A stretch of 38,549 bases of DNA, taken from the NCBI GenBank assembly GCA_030066175.1, contig JASJCC010000012.1, forward strand, positions 1 through 38,549, given 5' to 3'. Positions 8,876 through 18,025 of this stretch are shown piece after piece. The notes below the pieces were generated by a model. It saw only the letters and a program-made list of their open reading frames with translations. It made no database searches and was not told the origin of the DNA. The translations under genes and the position numbers were made by a program. Positions within the stretch are counted from its first letter, which is position 1; each line of letters begins with the position of its first letter. Origin of the DNA: Paracoccaceae bacterium. GTDB taxonomy: Bacteria > Pseudomonadota > Alphaproteobacteria > Rhodobacterales > Rhodobacteraceae.

Positions 8876-9012
8876 TGAAAACCCTCATCTTCTAGCTGTG
8901 CGCAGCATTGACGCGTGCAAGCGTCATGTCAATCTGCCGAGGCTGCGGTTTTTCGCCCTGCCATGACGGTTTCGAACCATCTGCCGCGGCGGGATGCCGG
9001 TAAAGCCGGGGC

Positions 9013-9729
9013 ATGAGTGATCTCATCCTGCATTACGCCCCGGACAATGCCTCACTGATCGTGCGGCTGGTGCTGGAGGAGTTGCGCCTGCCCTACCGCA
9101 CGCGGCTGGTGGACCGTGCCGCGTGCGAACAATGGGGCAGCGCCTATCGCGCCATCAATCCCGCCGGTCTGATCCCGGCGCTGGAGACGCCAGAGGGCGT
9201 GATCTTTGAAACCGCCGCGATCCTGTTGTGGCTGGCCGACCGGCAGGGCGCCATGGCGCCGCGTCCGGACGACCCAGCGCGCGCGGATTTCCTGAAATGG
9301 CTGTTATTCACCTCGAACACGCTGCACGCGCAGCTGCGCATGAGCTTTTATCCTGAGAAATATGTTGGGCCGGAGGAAACCGTGCAAACCGCCTTGCGCA
9401 CGCACCTACAACGGGCGAGCCCAGATCACATTACCTTGCCCGGCGCCCTGGCCCTTTTGGATGAGGCCTTCGCCCGGACAGGCGACGCGCCTCTGACCAA
9501 GCCGACGGTGCTCGACTACTATATCGCGTCGCTTCTACGCTGGTGTGCGCTTTATCCCAAAGGCCACACCGCTTGGTTTGACATCAACGCATACCCAGCG
9601 CTCGAGGACATTGCAGCCGACCTCGAACAGCGCCCGGCGGTCCGCGCCGTGCAAGAGGCCGAAGGGTTGGGCCCCACGCCTTTCACCTTCCCGCGCCACG
9701 CCCAACCGCCCGAGGGCAGCGCCACCTGA
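9013..9729 (+). CDS. Glutathione S-transferase family protein
   Basis: Cytosolic GST-fold protein of 238 residues. The thioredoxin-like N-terminal domain (about 1-80) shows LILHYAPDNASLIVRLVLEE, then NPAGLIPALETPEG with the cis-proline loop, then FETAAILLWLADR where Glu and Thr match the glutathione gamma-glutamyl site (usually ES or DS). A helical C-terminal domain follows. The first-helix residue is Ser/Asn in a DNAS context, as in beta/zeta-like bacterial GSTs. The substrate cannot be told. It is transcribed alone, with the L-serine dehydratase gene 88 bases downstream. Confidence 0.88.
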   Translation: MSDLILHYAPDNASLIVRLVLEELRLPYRTRLVDRAACEQWGSAYRAINPAGLIPALETPEGVIFETAAILLWLADRQGAMAPRPDDPARADFLKWLLFTSNTLHAQLRMSFYPEKYVGPEETVQTALRTHLQRASPDHITLPGALALLDEAFARTGDAPLTKPTVLDYYIASLLRWCALYPKGHTAWFDINAYPALEDIAADLEQRPAVRAVQEAEGLGPTPFTFPRHAQPPEGSAT

Positions 9730-9817
9730 GACGCATCCCCAGTGCGTTGCGTCGCATTCATTGGGTGCAGACGGAGCGGATAGGCCCTATCTGTGAGGCA
9801 ATCAGCGTGGAGTGGCC

Positions 9818-11191
9818 ATGTTCCTTTCGGTTTTCGACATGTTCAAGGTCGGCATCGGCCCATCCTCGTCGCACACGATGGGGCCGATGGTGGCCGCGGC
9901 GCGGTTCTTGGACAAACTGCGCGCGGCACCTTTCCGCGCGCATGGGCTACGGGCGTCATTGCACGGCTCCTTGGCCTTTACCGGGATCGGGCACGCCACC
10001 GACCGCGCCACGATCCTCGGTCTGGCCGGGTTTTCGCCCGACAGCTACGACCATGACGCGGCCGAGGCGGCATTGGCCACGATCCGCGAGACCGATCAGG
10101 TTTGCCCCGAAGGCTTGACGCCCCTAGCCTTTGATCCCCGCCAAGACCTGAAATTCGATTTCGGCCCCAACCTGCCCGGCCACGCCAATGGCATGATCCT
10201 GATGGCCATGGACGCGCAAGGGGATGTCATCTTGCAAGAGACCTATTACTCCATCGGCGGCGGTTTTGTGATGACCGAGGACGAGCTTGCCGCCGGCAAG
10301 GCCACCGACGAAGGCGCGCCCGTCCCCTACCCGTTCAAAAGCGCCCTTGAAATGCTCGAGATGGCGCAGAGGTCCGGCAAAAGCATCGCCCAGATGAAAC
10401 ACGCCAACGAGGTGGCCCGCGGCTGTGCCGACAGCCTGGAAAAGGGCGTCGCGCGGCTCTGGCAGGTGATGGAGGATTGTATCGACCGTGGCCTGACCAC
10501 CGAAGGCATCCTGCCCGGCGGGCTGGGGGTGAAACGCCGCGCCAAGGGCATCCACGACGCGCTGCTGGCCGAGCGCGGCATGAACCTGACCGCGCCGCAC
10601 ACCATCAACGATTGGATGAGCGTCTATGCCATGGCGGTGAACGAAGAAAACGCCGCCGGCGGGCAGGTGGTGACTGCCCCCACCAATGGCGCCGCGGGCG
10701 TGGTGCCCGCAACGATCCGCTATTGGCTGGATCACGTGCCCGGCACCTCGCGCAAGGCGATCCCGGAATTTCTGCTGACCGCCGCGGCGATCGGCGGGCT
10801 GGTGAAGTTCAACGCCTCGATCAGCGGTGCCGAGGCGGGCTGTCAGGCCGAGGTCGGCAGCGCCTCGGCCATGGCGGCGGCGGGGCTTTGCGCAGTGATG
10901 GGCGGCACGCCGGAACAGGTTGAAAACGCGGCCGAAATCGCGCTGGAGCATCACCTGGGCATGACCTGCGACCCGGTCAAGGGGCTGGTACAGGTGCCCT
11001 GTATCGAGCGCAACGGGCTGGGCGCAATCAAAGCGGTGTCGGCGGCGTCGCTGTCCCTGCGCGGCGATGGTACGCATCTGGTGCCGCTCGATGCCTGTAT
11101 CGAAACCATGCGCCAGACCGGCGCCGATATGAGCGAGAAATACAAGGAAACGTCGCTGGGCGGGCTGGCGGTCAATATCCCCAACTGTTGA
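9818..11191 (+). CDS. sdaA: L-serine dehydratase (iron-sulfur type)
   Basis: Deaminates L-serine to pyruvate and ammonia using a [4Fe-4S] cluster. The 457-residue single-chain enzyme has the N-terminal beta domain with [11 protein letters not shown] (residues 14-24) and the alpha domain with cluster cysteines at Cys342, Cys384 and Cys395 (GCQAE, TCDPVKG, VPCIERN). These fall at almost the same positions as the E. coli SdaA cluster cysteines. ATG 9818 is preferred to GTG 9812 because GGAG at 9809-9812 then has five bases of spacing. It converges on an XRE-cupin regulator gene only 15 bases away, which may respond to an amino acid, although nothing in the sequence proves a link. Confidence 0.95.
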   Translation: MFLSVFDMFKVGIGPSSSHTMGPMVAAARFLDKLRAAPFRAHGLRASLHGSLAFTGIGHATDRATILGLAGFSPDSYDHDAAEAALATIRETDQVCPEGLTPLAFDPRQDLKFDFGPNLPGHANGMILMAMDAQGDVILQETYYSIGGGFVMTEDELAAGKATDEGAPVPYPFKSALEMLEMAQRSGKSIAQMKHANEVARGCADSLEKGVARLWQVMEDCIDRGLTTEGILPGGLGVKRRAKGIHDALLAERGMNLTAPHTINDWMSVYAMAVNEENAAGGQVVTAPTNGAAGVVPATIRYWLDHVPGTSRKAIPEFLLTAAAIGGLVKFNASISGAEAGCQAEVGSASAMAAAGLCAVMGGTPEQVENAAEIALEHHLGMTCDPVKGLVQVPCIERNGLGAIKAVSAASLSLRGDGTHLVPLDACIETMRQTGADMSEKYKETSLGGLAVNIPNC

Positions 11192-11206
11192 TGCGGTCCG
11201 CGCGCG

Positions 11207-11764
11207 TCAGCGCGTCTGGAACAGGAAGTAACGCACACCCTTGTCGCCCAGCACCTCTTGGCGCATGGGCCCGATCAGGTGAAAGCGCAGCGCGTCGCCG
11301 TTTTCGATCTCATGGGTCTCATCATTCAGAGTCACTCGCAGCTGGCCCTGCATCATGATCATGTGGTGTTCCTGACCGGGCTGCGCCGGCGCCGGCAGAT
11401 CCAGCACCGTGCCCGGGCCAAACCGGCATTCCTGCACCTCACCCGACAGGCCCTGGGCGGCCGGAGACATCACCCGCCGGTTCACCGGCCGGTCCGGATC
11501 CCGCCATTGCGGCTGATCGGATACCGGCACCACCGCGTCAAAGCCAGTCTCCACCTGCGCCATCAAACGCGACAGCGGCAGGCCATGCGCCGCGCAAAGC
11601 CGCGCCAATACATCGGCAGAAGGGCTGACTTCGGCATGTTCGAGACGGGAGAGCGCCGCGCGGCTCACACCGCTGCGTTCGGCCAATTGATCCAGGGTCC
11701 AGCCTTGCGCCGCGCGCATCGCCGCCAGCTCAGCGGCCAACCGATCCGTGACCGTATCCCCCAT
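11207..11764 (-). CDS. XRE-family regulator with C-terminal cupin domain
   Basis: Transcriptional regulator of 185 residues. The N-terminal helix-turn-helix (about 15-70) shows QGWTLDQLAERSGVSRAALS and then RLEHAEVSPSADVLARLC, typical of the XRE/SinR fold. The C-terminal half is a small cupin barrel (about 105-182) with GTVLDLPAP, EHHMIMMQGQLRV and ENGDALRFH, which would sense a small ligand. Proteins with this layout often control amino-acid or polyamine genes. It lies tail-to-tail with sdaA. The ligand is unknown. Confidence 0.9.
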   Translation of the reverse strand: MGDTVTDRLAAELAAMRAAQGWTLDQLAERSGVSRAALSRLEHAEVSPSADVLARLCAAHGLPLSRLMAQVETGFDAVVPVSDQPQWRDPDRPVNRRVMSPAAQGLSGEVQECRFGPGTVLDLPAPAQPGQEHHMIMMQGQLRVTLNDETHEIENGDALRFHLIGPMRQEVLGDKGVRYFLFQTR

Positions 11765-11881
11765 CGAAAATTTCCTAACGCGAAAAACAATCTCGAATTC
11801 GAGCGTAACAACCTTGGGTTTCAGGTCAAGATGTGACGCATAGAAAGGCGTTTCGTGAACAGTCTGTTTCCAAAGTGAAAT

Positions 11882-11907
11882 TGTCTCGCGGCACGGATCG
11901 CGAGACA
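11882..11907. terminator. Perfect 9-bp hairpin in the gap before the GGDEF gene
   Basis: TGTCTCGCG (11882-11890) and CGCGAGACA (11899-11907) form a perfect stem with an eight-base loop. Read on the minus strand, the stem is followed by ATTTCACTTT, a weak T-rich tail, and it lies just after the stop at 11915 of a possible broken small gene. A minus-strand terminator is the simplest reading, but an operator-like palindrome is also possible. Confidence 0.5.
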
Positions 11908-11914
11908 GGAGGTG

Positions 11915-12047
11915 TCAGATAAGGACGAACTGGACAGGTTGCTGCTTTGCCTTAGCGGCTTTGGCCGCACAGTCGTCACACAGGCATAACGCGGTGCCAA
12001 AAGGTCTGCGCAGCCCGAGTTAGCGGATTGTTAGCATTTAACGGCAT
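11915..12047 (-). pseudogene. Possible small gene broken by loss of one TG dinucleotide
   Basis: From an ATG at 12047 the minus strand reads MPLNANNPLTRAAQTFWHRV, then MPV and a stop. One frame over, the sequence continues as CDDCAAKAAKAKQQPVQFVL to a TGA at 11915-11917. Adding a single TG to the TGTG run between the two parts would give one 44-residue protein with a CxxC motif. A perfect hairpin follows the stop. No strong ribosome site is visible. This is a suggestion from the frame pattern only; the 11765-12080 gap holds nothing else I can name. Confidence 0.25.
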
Positions 12048-12080
12048 AATAGCACTTTCATGATACGCGTTTAAGTTGAG

Positions 12081-13958
12081 GTGGGATTTTTGGGGCTCAG
12101 ATCGTCCTTTCCCGTTCCCGAGAACGAACCCGAGCGGCTCAAGTCGCTCTTTGACCTTGGGCTGCAGGATTCGACGGGCTCACCCGAGTTTGACGCCGTT
12201 GCCAGTTTGGCTGCAGATGTTCTTGAATGCCCGATTGCGCTTTTCTCGCTCCTTGGTGAGGATGAACAATGGTTCAAGGCAAAATGTGGCCTTGATACGG
12301 AAATGTCGCCCCGCCAAGTCGCGTTTTGCAACTACACAATTCTGGGTCGCGACCCTTTGATCGTGAACGATGCCCGGGAAGATGACCGCTTCAAAGAAAA
12401 CCCGCTGGTTTGTGGCGATCCCAAAGTGGTGTTTTACGCGGGCGCGCCGCTCTCAATCGACGGTGTGCACAATCTCGGCACGCTCTGTGTTATCGATACC
12501 CAACCCAGGCAAATGACCGCTTTGCAGATGAAGCGACTGCACAGCTTGGCACGAACAGCCGAGGGCTTGCTTCGCGCCTACACAAGCAGACAGCAGGCCG
12601 AACGCGCCAGGGAGCGCGAAACCGAAAAAGCGCGCGAGCTGGCGCGCACAGCGTCTTTGCTTGAGCAGGTGACAAAGCTTTCCGGCGTCGGAGGTTGGGA
12701 GCTGGAGCTTGAGCCACGGGCCCTGACATGGACGAATGAGACCAAGAGAATTCATGACGTCGCCTTGGACTTTGAGCCGAAACTGGACCAAGCCATCGAG
12801 TTTTACGGACCCGATGCGCGCCCGGTGATCACCGCCGCAGTTGAGGAGGCCATGAAAAGCGGATCGAGCTGGGATCTTGAGCTGCCAATGGTCACCGCCG
12901 AAGGGCGCGATATCTGGGTTCGCGCGGTCGGCAGCCCGACCTATAAGAACGGCTCGATGGTCAGTCTCATTGGCGCCTTTCAGGACATAACTGAGCGTCG
13001 GCGCAACGAAACGCGGATCAGGGAGTCGGAAGCCGCCGCACATGCCCGGTCACAAGAACTGCGTACGATCCTTGATACGATGGAAGAAGGTGTAAGCGTC
13101 TTCGACGCTGCGTCAAACCTGATCGTCTGGAACCAGAAATACATTGATATATTTGACAAAACCCCGGGCGAAGTGCGCGCAGGTGTGCCTTTGCGCCGAT
13201 TGCTGGAGTTCGAAAAAACCCGTGGCGATTTCCCAGGCGACATCGACGCACATCTTGGCAATCTCTATCACCAACTTGGACAGGGTCGCTCGGTCGAGTG
13301 CCAGTTTCGCACCACGTCCGGAAAGATCATCAACTCAACCCACGCTCCTTTGCCGGGCGGCGGCTGGGTTGGAACACATTCCGACGTCACCGCCCAAGTT
13401 CTGGAAGCCGAACGCATTGAATATGCCTCGCGCCATGACCCACTGACCGGTTTGCCAAACCGATTGGCGTTCAACGCGCGGTTGGACGCGATCAAGACCA
13501 AGCGCAATCCCAAGAACCAAAGCCTGGTCCTGATGATGCTGGACCTGGACAATTTCAAAGACGCCAATGACAGTTTCGGCCATTTGGCCGGCGACGCCCT
13601 ATTGGCATGCGCGGCAAGACGGTTACGGGATTGTGCGCGGAAAAGCGATCTCGTGGCCCGTTTGGGCGGGGACGAATTTGCCATCGTCATCGAATGCGAC
13701 CAAAGCGAAACATATGAACTCGCCGAAGAGATCGCTTTGTCAGTGATCCAAAGAATGCAACGCCCCTTTGAGATTGATGGCAACATCACGGCGATCGGGG
13801 TAAGCATCGGAGTGCACGCGTCACCGGCCGACGATTTCGAAGTCGACACCATCATGAGAAACGCCGATTCCGCGCTCTATCGCGTCAAAAACCAAGGCCG
13901 CGGCGGGTATGAGTTCTATGACCAAGAGCCCGCACCCCGCGCGTTCGCAGCGCGTTAG
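12081..13958 (+). CDS. GAF-PAS-PAS diguanylate cyclase
   Basis: Makes cyclic di-GMP from GTP in response to a sensed signal. In order, the product shows a GAF domain (about 20-165: SLFDLGLQDS, ECPIALFSLLGEDEQWFKAK, FCNYTIL and FYAGAPLSI); a coiled segment with alternating Arg/Glu (about 170-195); a PAS domain (about 200-305, ending GAFQDITER); a second PAS-like domain (about 325-440: LDTMEEGVSVFDAASNLIVW); and a GGDEF domain (about 450-610). GGDEF is intact at 529-533. RKSD stands five residues before it, so the product-inhibition I-site is present. No EAL domain and no membrane helix are seen, so it should be a soluble cyclase. The start is GTG 12081 or, with GAGG better spaced, TTG 12090. 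Its 3' end abuts the recombinase relic. Confidence 0.92.
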   Translation: MGFLGLRSSFPVPENEPERLKSLFDLGLQDSTGSPEFDAVASLAADVLECPIALFSLLGEDEQWFKAKCGLDTEMSPRQVAFCNYTILGRDPLIVNDAREDDRFKENPLVCGDPKVVFYAGAPLSIDGVHNLGTLCVIDTQPRQMTALQMKRLHSLARTAEGLLRAYTSRQQAERARERETEKARELARTASLLEQVTKLSGVGGWELELEPRALTWTNETKRIHDVALDFEPKLDQAIEFYGPDARPVITAAVEEAMKSGSSWDLELPMVTAEGRDIWVRAVGSPTYKNGSMVSLIGAFQDITERRRNETRIRESEAAAHARSQELRTILDTMEEGVSVFDAASNLIVWNQKYIDIFDKTPGEVRAGVPLRRLLEFEKTRGDFPGDIDAHLGNLYHQLGQGRSVECQFRTTSGKIINSTHAPLPGGGWVGTHSDVTAQVLEAERIEYASRHDPLTGLPNRLAFNARLDAIKTKRNPKNQSLVLMMLDLDNFKDANDSFGHLAGDALLACAARRLRDCARKSDLVARLGGDEFAIVIECDQSETYELAEEIALSVIQRMQRPFEIDGNITAIGVSIGVHASPADDFEVDTIMRNADSALYRVKNQGRGGYEFYDQEPAPRAFAAR

Positions 13959-13965
13959 AATTGTA

Positions 13966-14549
13966 CGGCCTAAGCTGGACGCATATTGGCCCGCGCTGTT
14001 CCGCAAGGCATGGGACGCGCATTACGGTCAAGCCAAAGACATCCGCACCGCCGCAGCACGTCAAATCAAGGCAATCGAAAATGAACCCTCCACCTTGCTC
14101 GACAGGATCATGAACGCCACGAACACCCACGTGATCGCTGCCTATGCGGCCAAGCTGACCGGCCTTGAACGCAAAAAAGCCCTCATGGCCGAAAAACGCG
14201 ACGCTCAGAGCGTGCCATCCGGAACCATCGAAGAGCAGCTAGAACCCCCGCTGCAATTCCTATCTAACCCATTGAAAGGATGGGAAAGTGTATCATTTTT
14301 GCACGCCGAGCGGTTCTGAAATCGGCCTTTGCTGAGCGAATTGCACACGACCGAAATCAAGGGTCTAGAACCCCGGAATTATCGTTCCCGTTCAGGATGT
14401 TAGGGGCGCTCTCAGAGGTCAATCTAAGAAATGGTGCGGTCGAGAGGACTCGAACCTCCACGGGAGTTACCCCACAGCGACCTCAACGCTGCGCGTCTAC
14501 CAATTCCGCCACGACCGCACTGTCTGTGACTTGGTGCGCCGGTCTCTAG
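13966..14549 (+). pseudogene. Serine recombinase, frameshifted C-terminal remnant running into tRNA-Leu
   Basis: The sequence reads as the C-terminal end of a resolvase/invertase-type large serine recombinase: ALFRKAWDAHYGQAKDIR, a coiled segment with LLDRIMNATN and LERKKALMAEK, and LQFLSNPLKGW. It then goes out of frame near a five-T run at 14296-14300. The next frame resumes the family pattern with RRAVLKSAF, GSRTPELSFPFRMLG, and on through AVERTRTSTGVTPQ, which is the antisense reading of the tRNA. One added T restores a continuous frame. The catalytic N-terminal domain is absent; the upstream neighbour is the GGDEF gene. I infer the scar of an integrative element that used the tRNA-Leu gene. 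The 5' boundary is approximate. Confidence 0.75.
14432..14518 (-). tRNA. tRNA-Leu (GAG anticodon)
   Basis: The minus strand folds as a class II tRNA of 87 bases with encoded CCA. The acceptor stem pairs GCGGTCG with CGACCGC, followed by discriminator A and CCA (14432-14434). The D-arm contains GGCGGAATTGGTAGACGC. The anticodon stem CAGCG/CGCTG encloses the loop TTGAGGT, giving anticodon GAG (Leu, CUC/CUU). A long variable arm (TGGGGTAACTCCCG) and the T-loop GGTTCGAGTCC follow. The recombinase relic reads through it on the opposite strand. Confidence 0.97.
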
Positions 14550-14703
14550 ACCAAGCCCGGCGTTACCTCAAGGACAAAATGGTTGGTTGTGTGCAAGGCG
14601 AAAAGCGCTCGGCTCTGACCATGGTCGCCGCACCTTTTGATCCCCGCCCCGCTTTTCGGCCAATTGGCTTCAAGCCGCCGCGGATTCGGGGTATCCGGAC
14701 GAC

Positions 14704-15375
14704 ATGGTGGAATGGATCACGACAGACGGGCTGACCGATTACGACGAGGCTGTGGCGTTTATGGAGGCGCGGGTGGCGGCGATTGAGGTTGGGGAGGCAG
14801 AGGAGTGTGTCTGGCTGCTTGAGCATCCGCCGATGTATACCGCGGGCACCTCTGCCAAGCGCGAGGATCTGAAAGACCCTGACCGCTTTCCCGTCTACCC
14901 CACCAAGCGCGGCGGGCAGTACACCTATCACGGGCCCGGCCAGCGGGTCGTCTATGTGATGCTGGACGTGGGCAAGCGCGGGCGTGATGTACGCTGCTTT
15001 GTGCGCGATCTCGAAGCCTGGGTGATCGCTACGTTGGCGGAGTTCAACCTCACCGGCCATATCCGCGACGGCCGCGTCGGCGTGTGGATCGAACGCCCCG
15101 ACAAGCCGCGCCTGCCTGCGGGCGGGATGGCCGAGGACAAGATCGCCGCACTCGGCATTCGGCTGCGCAAATGGGTGAGCTTTCACGGCCTCTCGATCAA
15201 TGTCGAACCGGATCTGAGCCATTTTGACGGCATCGTCCCCTGCGGGATTACCGATTACGGCGTGACCTCGCTGGTAGATCTGGGCCTGCCGGTGACGATG
15301 GACGACGTGGATGTCGCCCTGCGCCGCAGTTTCGAGGCGGTGATGGCCACCCCACGCCCCGCTTGCGCGGACTGA
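14704..15375 (+). CDS. lipB: Lipoyl(octanoyl) transferase
   Basis: Transfers octanoyl groups from acyl carrier protein to lipoyl domains, the first step of protein lipoylation. The 223-residue protein has the signature [12 protein letters not shown] at 69-80, the conserved Lys146 in [10 protein letters not shown] and the acyl-accepting Cys180 in IVPCGI. These three elements together are specific to LipB. ATG 14704 is kept because the protein starts at the usual family position, with a weak CCGGAC site upstream. It is monocistronic here, between the tRNA and the PhoX-like gene. The lipoyl synthase gene is not in the window. Confidence 0.95.
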   Translation: MVEWITTDGLTDYDEAVAFMEARVAAIEVGEAEECVWLLEHPPMYTAGTSAKREDLKDPDRFPVYPTKRGGQYTYHGPGQRVVYVMLDVGKRGRDVRCFVRDLEAWVIATLAEFNLTGHIRDGRVGVWIERPDKPRLPAGGMAEDKIAALGIRLRKWVSFHGLSINVEPDLSHFDGIVPCGITDYGVTSLVDLGLPVTMDDVDVALRRSFEAVMATPRPACAD

Positions 15376-15482
15376 CGCCGTCACAAATTCTTCATCCAGC
15401 GGCAGTCAATCCGTCATGTAGGCTGACTACGTGAGTGCGGGGCCCTGAACTGGCCCGAGTCATGTTCCACAGGAGACGCACA

Positions 15483-17384
15483 ATGAAAGACATCGACAAG
15501 GTCACCCTGTCTGCCGACGATTGGGATGAGCTGACATTCCCGCGCGCAGAAGAAAACGACTTTGATGGCGTGGTCGAGCGTGCAATTTCGCGCCGCGGAT
15601 TCTTGGGCGGTGTGCTGGCCTTTGGGTCGGGCGCAGCAGCCATGGGGACCGGTCTGCTGTCTTCGACCGTGGTCCAGGCGCAAAGCGCGGGCCGATTCCC
15701 GTTTACGCCGATCGATATCCAGACCGATTTCGACGTGCATGTGCCAGAGGGCTACAGCTGGAAGGTGCTGGCGCGCTGGGGTGATCCTTTGGCGCCTGCG
15801 GCCGCGGGATATGACATCACCGAAGGCGGCCCGGTCGAGGGTTCGGACATGGTGTTTGGTGAAAATACCGACGGGATGGAGTCGTTTTTCTACCAGGGTC
15901 ATGAGCTGATCGCCGTGAACCACGAATACACCAATCGCCGGACCAATCTGCCGGCGGCACAGGAGGGCACGCCCGCAAATGCCGGTGACGTGCTCAAGCT
16001 GCAGAACCTGCAGGGTGTGTCGGTGATGGAGATCCGCGAAACCGATGCCGGTTGGGAGGTGGTGACCGACAGCCCCTTCAACCGCCGCATTCACCACAAC
16101 AGCCCGATGACGATTGCCGGCCCCGCGGCCGGGCATGACCTCTTGAAGACCGAGGCCGACCCGACGGGCACTCAAAGCCTGGGCACCTTCAACAATTGCG
16201 GGTCGGGCAAGACGCCCTGGGGCACCTACCTGACCTGCGAGGAAAACTTCAACGGCTACTTCGGCTCCACCGAGGAAAGCCAGGACCAGAAGCCGGTGCA
16301 GCTGGACGCCGGTTATGCGCGCTATGGCATCGGCACTGATGGCTGGGGCTATGATTACCACAAGTGGGACCCGCGGTTTGACACCGCCAAGAACCCCCAT
16401 GAACCGCACCGCGCCGGCTGGATTGTGGAAATCGACCCGACCGATCCCGAAAGCACGCCGGTCAAACATACCGGCCTTGGCCGCTTCAAACATGAGAATG
16501 CCGAGGTGGTGCTGGCCCCTGATGGCCGCGTGGTGGTCTATATGGGGGATGATGAGCGCGGTGAGTTTATCTATCGCTTCGTGTCGAACGGCACCTACCA
16601 GCCGGGTGGCTCGACCGAGGGGCTGTTGGATGACGGCACGCTTTATGTGGCCAAGTTCAACGATAACCAGACCGGCGAATGGCTGGCTTTGACCCCGGAG
16701 ACCTCCGGCATGGCGAGCCTCGCCGAGGTGCTGATCTTTGCCCGCAAGGCCGGCTCGGCCGTGGGCGCCACCACGATGGACCGCCCCGAGTGGATTGCCA
16801 CCAACCCAAACGCGGTCGAGGCCTATTGCTGTCTGACCAACAACAAGAACCGCGGCGTCAAGCCCAATGCGGGTGGCGATGAAACGCCTGCCAATGGGCC
16901 CAACCCGCGTGAGGTCAACCACTATGGCCAGATCGTGCGGTGGAAGCCCGACAATGACGACCACGCCAGCGACAGCTTTGCCTGGGATCTCTATGTCATG
17001 GCCGGCAACCCCGCGGTGCATGAGGATGCTTACGCCGGATCGCCCAACATCACACCCGGCAATATGTTCAACGCGCCGGACGGGATGGCGATCGACAGCA
17101 CCGGTCTGGTGTGGATCCAGACTGATGGCGACGATGACAACGAAGGTGACTTTGCCGGCATGGGCAACAACCAGATGCTGGTGGGTGATCCGGTCACGGG
17201 TGAGATTGCGCGTTTCCTGACCGGGCCGAACGGGTCCGAGGTCACCGGGCTGTGCTGGTCGGCGGACCGGCGCACCATGTTTGTCGGCATCCAGCACCCC
17301 GGCGGCTCCTGGCCCGATGGCGAAGGCCTGCCGCGGTCCTCGGTCATCGCGGTCAAGCGTGACGACAACGCGCCGGTGGGCTGA
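15483..17384 (+). CDS. PhoX-like (DUF839) Tat-exported phosphatase
   Basis: Probable periplasmic alkaline phosphatase of the PhoX/DUF839 family, calcium- and iron-dependent in characterised members. From ATG 15483, chosen for AGGAG at 15471-15475, the product has 633 residues. A long n-region precedes the twin-arginine motif SRRGFLGG (Arg37-Arg38). The hydrophobic stretch ends at VVQAQS, a likely cleavage site. The mature part shows the conserved TFNNCGSGKTPWGTYLTCEE segment, whose Cys corresponds to the PhoX iron ligand region, and repeated beta-propeller-like Gly/Asp stretches ending in GIQHPGGSWPDG. A good terminator follows. No phosphate-box was recognised upstream, so regulation is unclear. 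Confidence 0.85.
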   Translation: MKDIDKVTLSADDWDELTFPRAEENDFDGVVERAISRRGFLGGVLAFGSGAAAMGTGLLSSTVVQAQSAGRFPFTPIDIQTDFDVHVPEGYSWKVLARWGDPLAPAAAGYDITEGGPVEGSDMVFGENTDGMESFFYQGHELIAVNHEYTNRRTNLPAAQEGTPANAGDVLKLQNLQGVSVMEIRETDAGWEVVTDSPFNRRIHHNSPMTIAGPAAGHDLLKTEADPTGTQSLGTFNNCGSGKTPWGTYLTCEENFNGYFGSTEESQDQKPVQLDAGYARYGIGTDGWGYDYHKWDPRFDTAKNPHEPHRAGWIVEIDPTDPESTPVKHTGLGRFKHENAEVVLAPDGRVVVYMGDDERGEFIYRFVSNGTYQPGGSTEGLLDDGTLYVAKFNDNQTGEWLALTPETSGMASLAEVLIFARKAGSAVGATTMDRPEWIATNPNAVEAYCCLTNNKNRGVKPNAGGDETPANGPNPREVNHYGQIVRWKPDNDDHASDSFAWDLYVMAGNPAVHEDAYAGSPNITPGNMFNAPDGMAIDSTGLVWIQTDGDDDNEGDFAGMGNNQMLVGDPVTGEIARFLTGPNGSEVTGLCWSADRRTMFVGIQHPGGSWPDGEGLPRSSVIAVKRDDNAPVG

Positions 17385-17427
17385 CCGGCACGGGATTTTT
17401 TCCAAGCCCTTTTTGAGCACCTGTTTT

Positions 17428-17456
17428 GGGGCCGCCTTTGGGCGGTCCCGTTTTTT
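17428..17456 (+). terminator. Rho-independent terminator after the PhoX-like gene
   Basis: GGGGCCGCC (17428-17436) pairs with GGCGGTCCC (17441-17449), with one G-T wobble and a TTTG loop. One G then a run of six T follows at 17451-17456. It lies 43 bases after the PhoX-like stop and before the ASCH gene. Confidence 0.88.
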
Positions 17457-17493
17457 CGGGTGCCGAGCGCTTCGCCGCGCTAGGCTCCCTGAC

Positions 17494-18018
17494 ATGACCG
17501 CCCTGCCCACCCTCGCCCTCTCCGTCCGCCAGCCCTGGGCCTGGGCGATCATTTTTGGCGGCAAGGTGATCGAGAACCGTTCACTTGGGGCGATCCGGTC
17601 TGGTGGCATGACACCGGGGCGGATTTGCATCCACGCCGCCGCAGGCATGACGGAAAAGGAATATCGTTGGGGATACTGGCGGCTCGAGCGCCACGGCGTG
17701 CGCTGCCCGTCGCCGAGTGACCTGATCCGCGGCGGGATCATCGGCACCGTGGAAGTTACCGGAATCATTACCGAAAGTGAGAGTGAGTGGTTTGGCGGCG
17801 AGGCCGGTCTGACGCTGGCCGACCCGAAAGCCATCGCGCCGATCCCGGCGCGCGGCACTTTGGGCTATTTCGAATGGCAAAGAGCCGTGGATTTTTCCCC
17901 GCCCCTGCCCTGGATGGCACGGTATGCCCCATCCGGCGGGCTTTTCGACGACCTGCCTTTGGCATTTGACGAGGAACCCGCCAAACCCTTTGGCACCGGC
18001 CGGCGCAAGCCGCGCTAA
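17494..18018 (+). CDS. ASCH-domain protein
   Basis: The 174-residue product opens with LALSVRQPWAWAIIFGGKVIENRS, read in two parts as the ASCH motif (SVRQPWA...G.K.IENR), characteristic of the PUA-like ASCH fold proposed to bind RNA or modified nucleotides. GRICIHAAAGM and GGIIGTVEVTGI supply the remaining barrel strands. The C-terminus is basic (GTGRRKPR), which fits nucleic-acid contact. ATG 17494 is preferred because longer versions would run back through the terminator at 17428-17456. Its role is not established; some ASCH proteins hydrolyse modified cytidines. Confidence 0.85.
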   Translation: MTALPTLALSVRQPWAWAIIFGGKVIENRSLGAIRSGGMTPGRICIHAAAGMTEKEYRWGYWRLERHGVRCPSPSDLIRGGIIGTVEVTGIITESESEWFGGEAGLTLADPKAIAPIPARGTLGYFEWQRAVDFSPPLPWMARYAPSGGLFDDLPLAFDEEPAKPFGTGRRKPR

Positions 18019-18025
18019 ACGGCTG

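Noticed and set aside
11912-11989. Short plus-strand frame from GTG after AGGAG
   Set aside because: The AGGAG directly abuts the GTG, leaving no spacing, and the product has no character.
14280-14549. Separate 89-residue protein
   Set aside because: Its second half is the antisense translation of tRNA-Leu and its first half continues the recombinase relic, so it is not an independent gene.
15414-17858. An 814-codon open frame on the minus strand
   Set aside because: It is antisense to the PhoX-like gene and the ASCH gene, is His/Arg/Gly-rich without domains, and reads through a terminator.
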